Source: JAAEPI01 sp965212145 (GTDB lineage: Bacteria; Bacteroidota; Bacteroidia; Cytophagales; Cyclobacteriaceae). Taken from it: 64,000 nucleotides of DNA. Of the stretch, positions 63,676 through 64,000 are shown in pieces (the first letter of the stretch is position 1; each line of letters begins with the position of its first letter). A program made the translations under genes and the position numbers. The DNA lies in the NCBI GenBank assembly GCA_965212145.1, contig CBDBUY010000009.1:1174070-1238069 (forward strand), read 5' to 3'. Under the pieces are notes generated by a model that searched no databases, was not told the DNA's origin, and was given only the letters and a program-made list of their open reading frames with translations.

Positions 63676-64000
63676 TCATGGATTAATATTTTCATGCAAC
63701 TTCGACCATTTGGCTCCCATGATCAGAACCCACAGCATCCAGATCACTTCGCCCGTAGTTAGCATGTCTAGTATTTCCATAATGACACCCTGGACACCCA
63801 TAAAGTAAGCAAAGGCCGCAACAAAATATCCGAACCCAGCTAGATAAAGTAGCCATCCTAGAAACTTCGGGAACAATGGAGACTTGATGACCATATATCC
63901 AAGCGGAATAAGCCACAGACCCCAAAAGATGGTTGAGACCATTGTGCCGTATATGGATAAATCAATCAGAAACATTATCTGATCGGGATCACTAGTAGCA
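63676..64000 (-). CDS. DUF4386 membrane protein, 5'-partial paralogue
   Basis: The C-terminal 107 residues of a second DUF4386 protein, cut by the window edge. The frame is open to the last bases (ATSDPDQI precedes the Met at 63975). STIFWGLWLIPLGYMVIKSP and TTGEVIWMLWVLIMGAKW closely match the gene at 53472-54131, so this is a paralogue about 10 kb away. Confidence 0.85.
   Translation of the reverse strand, partial: ATSDPDQIMFLIDLSIYGTMVSTIFWGLWLIPLGYMVIKSPLFPKFLGWLLYLAGFGYFVAAFAYFMGVQGVIMEILDMLTTGEVIWMLWVLIMGAKWSKLHENINP

Overview
The window looks like a chromosomal segment of a free-living, probably marine member of the Bacteroidota, most likely order Cytophagales. The evidence is a TonB-dependent receptor with a carboxypeptidase-regulatory-like N-terminal domain, a secreted sulfotransferase-like protein with a type IX secretion C-terminal signal, BatB/BatC proteins, a bacilliredoxin of the YtxJ type, scarce Shine-Dalgarno sequences and a few TAnnTTTG-type -7 boxes. 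Family-level placement is inference. The window is gene dense, with no phage, plasmid, CRISPR array or intact insertion sequence.

Left part (1-9.0 kb): a storage-carbohydrate block made of a maltokinase (cut by the window edge, probably the tail of a trehalose synthase-maltokinase fusion), branching enzyme GlgB with a histone-H1-like lysine tail, a DUF3536 GH57 protein and a stand-alone CBM48-like domain. A secreted M14 carboxypeptidase follows. At 9.0-9.7 kb lie tRNA-Ser(GCT) and tRNA-Arg(TCT), with a 97-bp tandem array that has copied the tRNA-Arg 3' end and terminator, and a palindromic element between the two tRNAs.

Middle part (9.7-42.5 kb): a bacilliredoxin, a sensor kinase/response regulator pair, a CPA1-type antiporter whose canonical catalytic Asn-Asp pair is Thr-Gly, NDH-2, an HDAC-like deacetylase, a BLUF photoreceptor beside an SLC12-like transporter, BatB/BatC, a thiolase, a YwqK-repeat protein, a purC-STAS-rnz-queuosine transporter operon, SulP, a Tat-exported glycosylasparaginase-like enzyme, bioF-bioD-bioA, LpxR, an XRE membrane regulator, an sppA-bioB-carbonic anhydrase operon, folK with a Coq4-like protein, and a ku-TPR-small protein operon.

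Right part (42.5-64 kb): a coiled-coil lipoprotein, an orphan ABC ATPase, a bestrophin, a 30-residue membrane peptide, LigD (which completes non-homologous end joining with Ku), an intergenic stretch full of palindromic repeats, an S41-like protein flanked by two related inverted elements, a FetB-like permease, an FG-GAP lipoprotein, an alpha/beta hydrolase, two DUF4386 paralogues, a Tat-exported DinB-like protein, a cupin, flotillin FloA, a TonB receptor/sulfotransferase pair, an RluE-type pseudouridine synthase, and a tandem pair of membrane proteins that end in HisKA-like helices but have no ATPase domain.

The most unusual items are the HisKA-only membrane pair (second member frameshifted), the tRNA-Arg/terminator array, the antiporter lacking its key Asp, the hairpin inside the sulfotransferase start, the Coq4-like protein and the lysine-tailed GlgB. 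All functional statements rest on reading motifs by eye; no database search was run.
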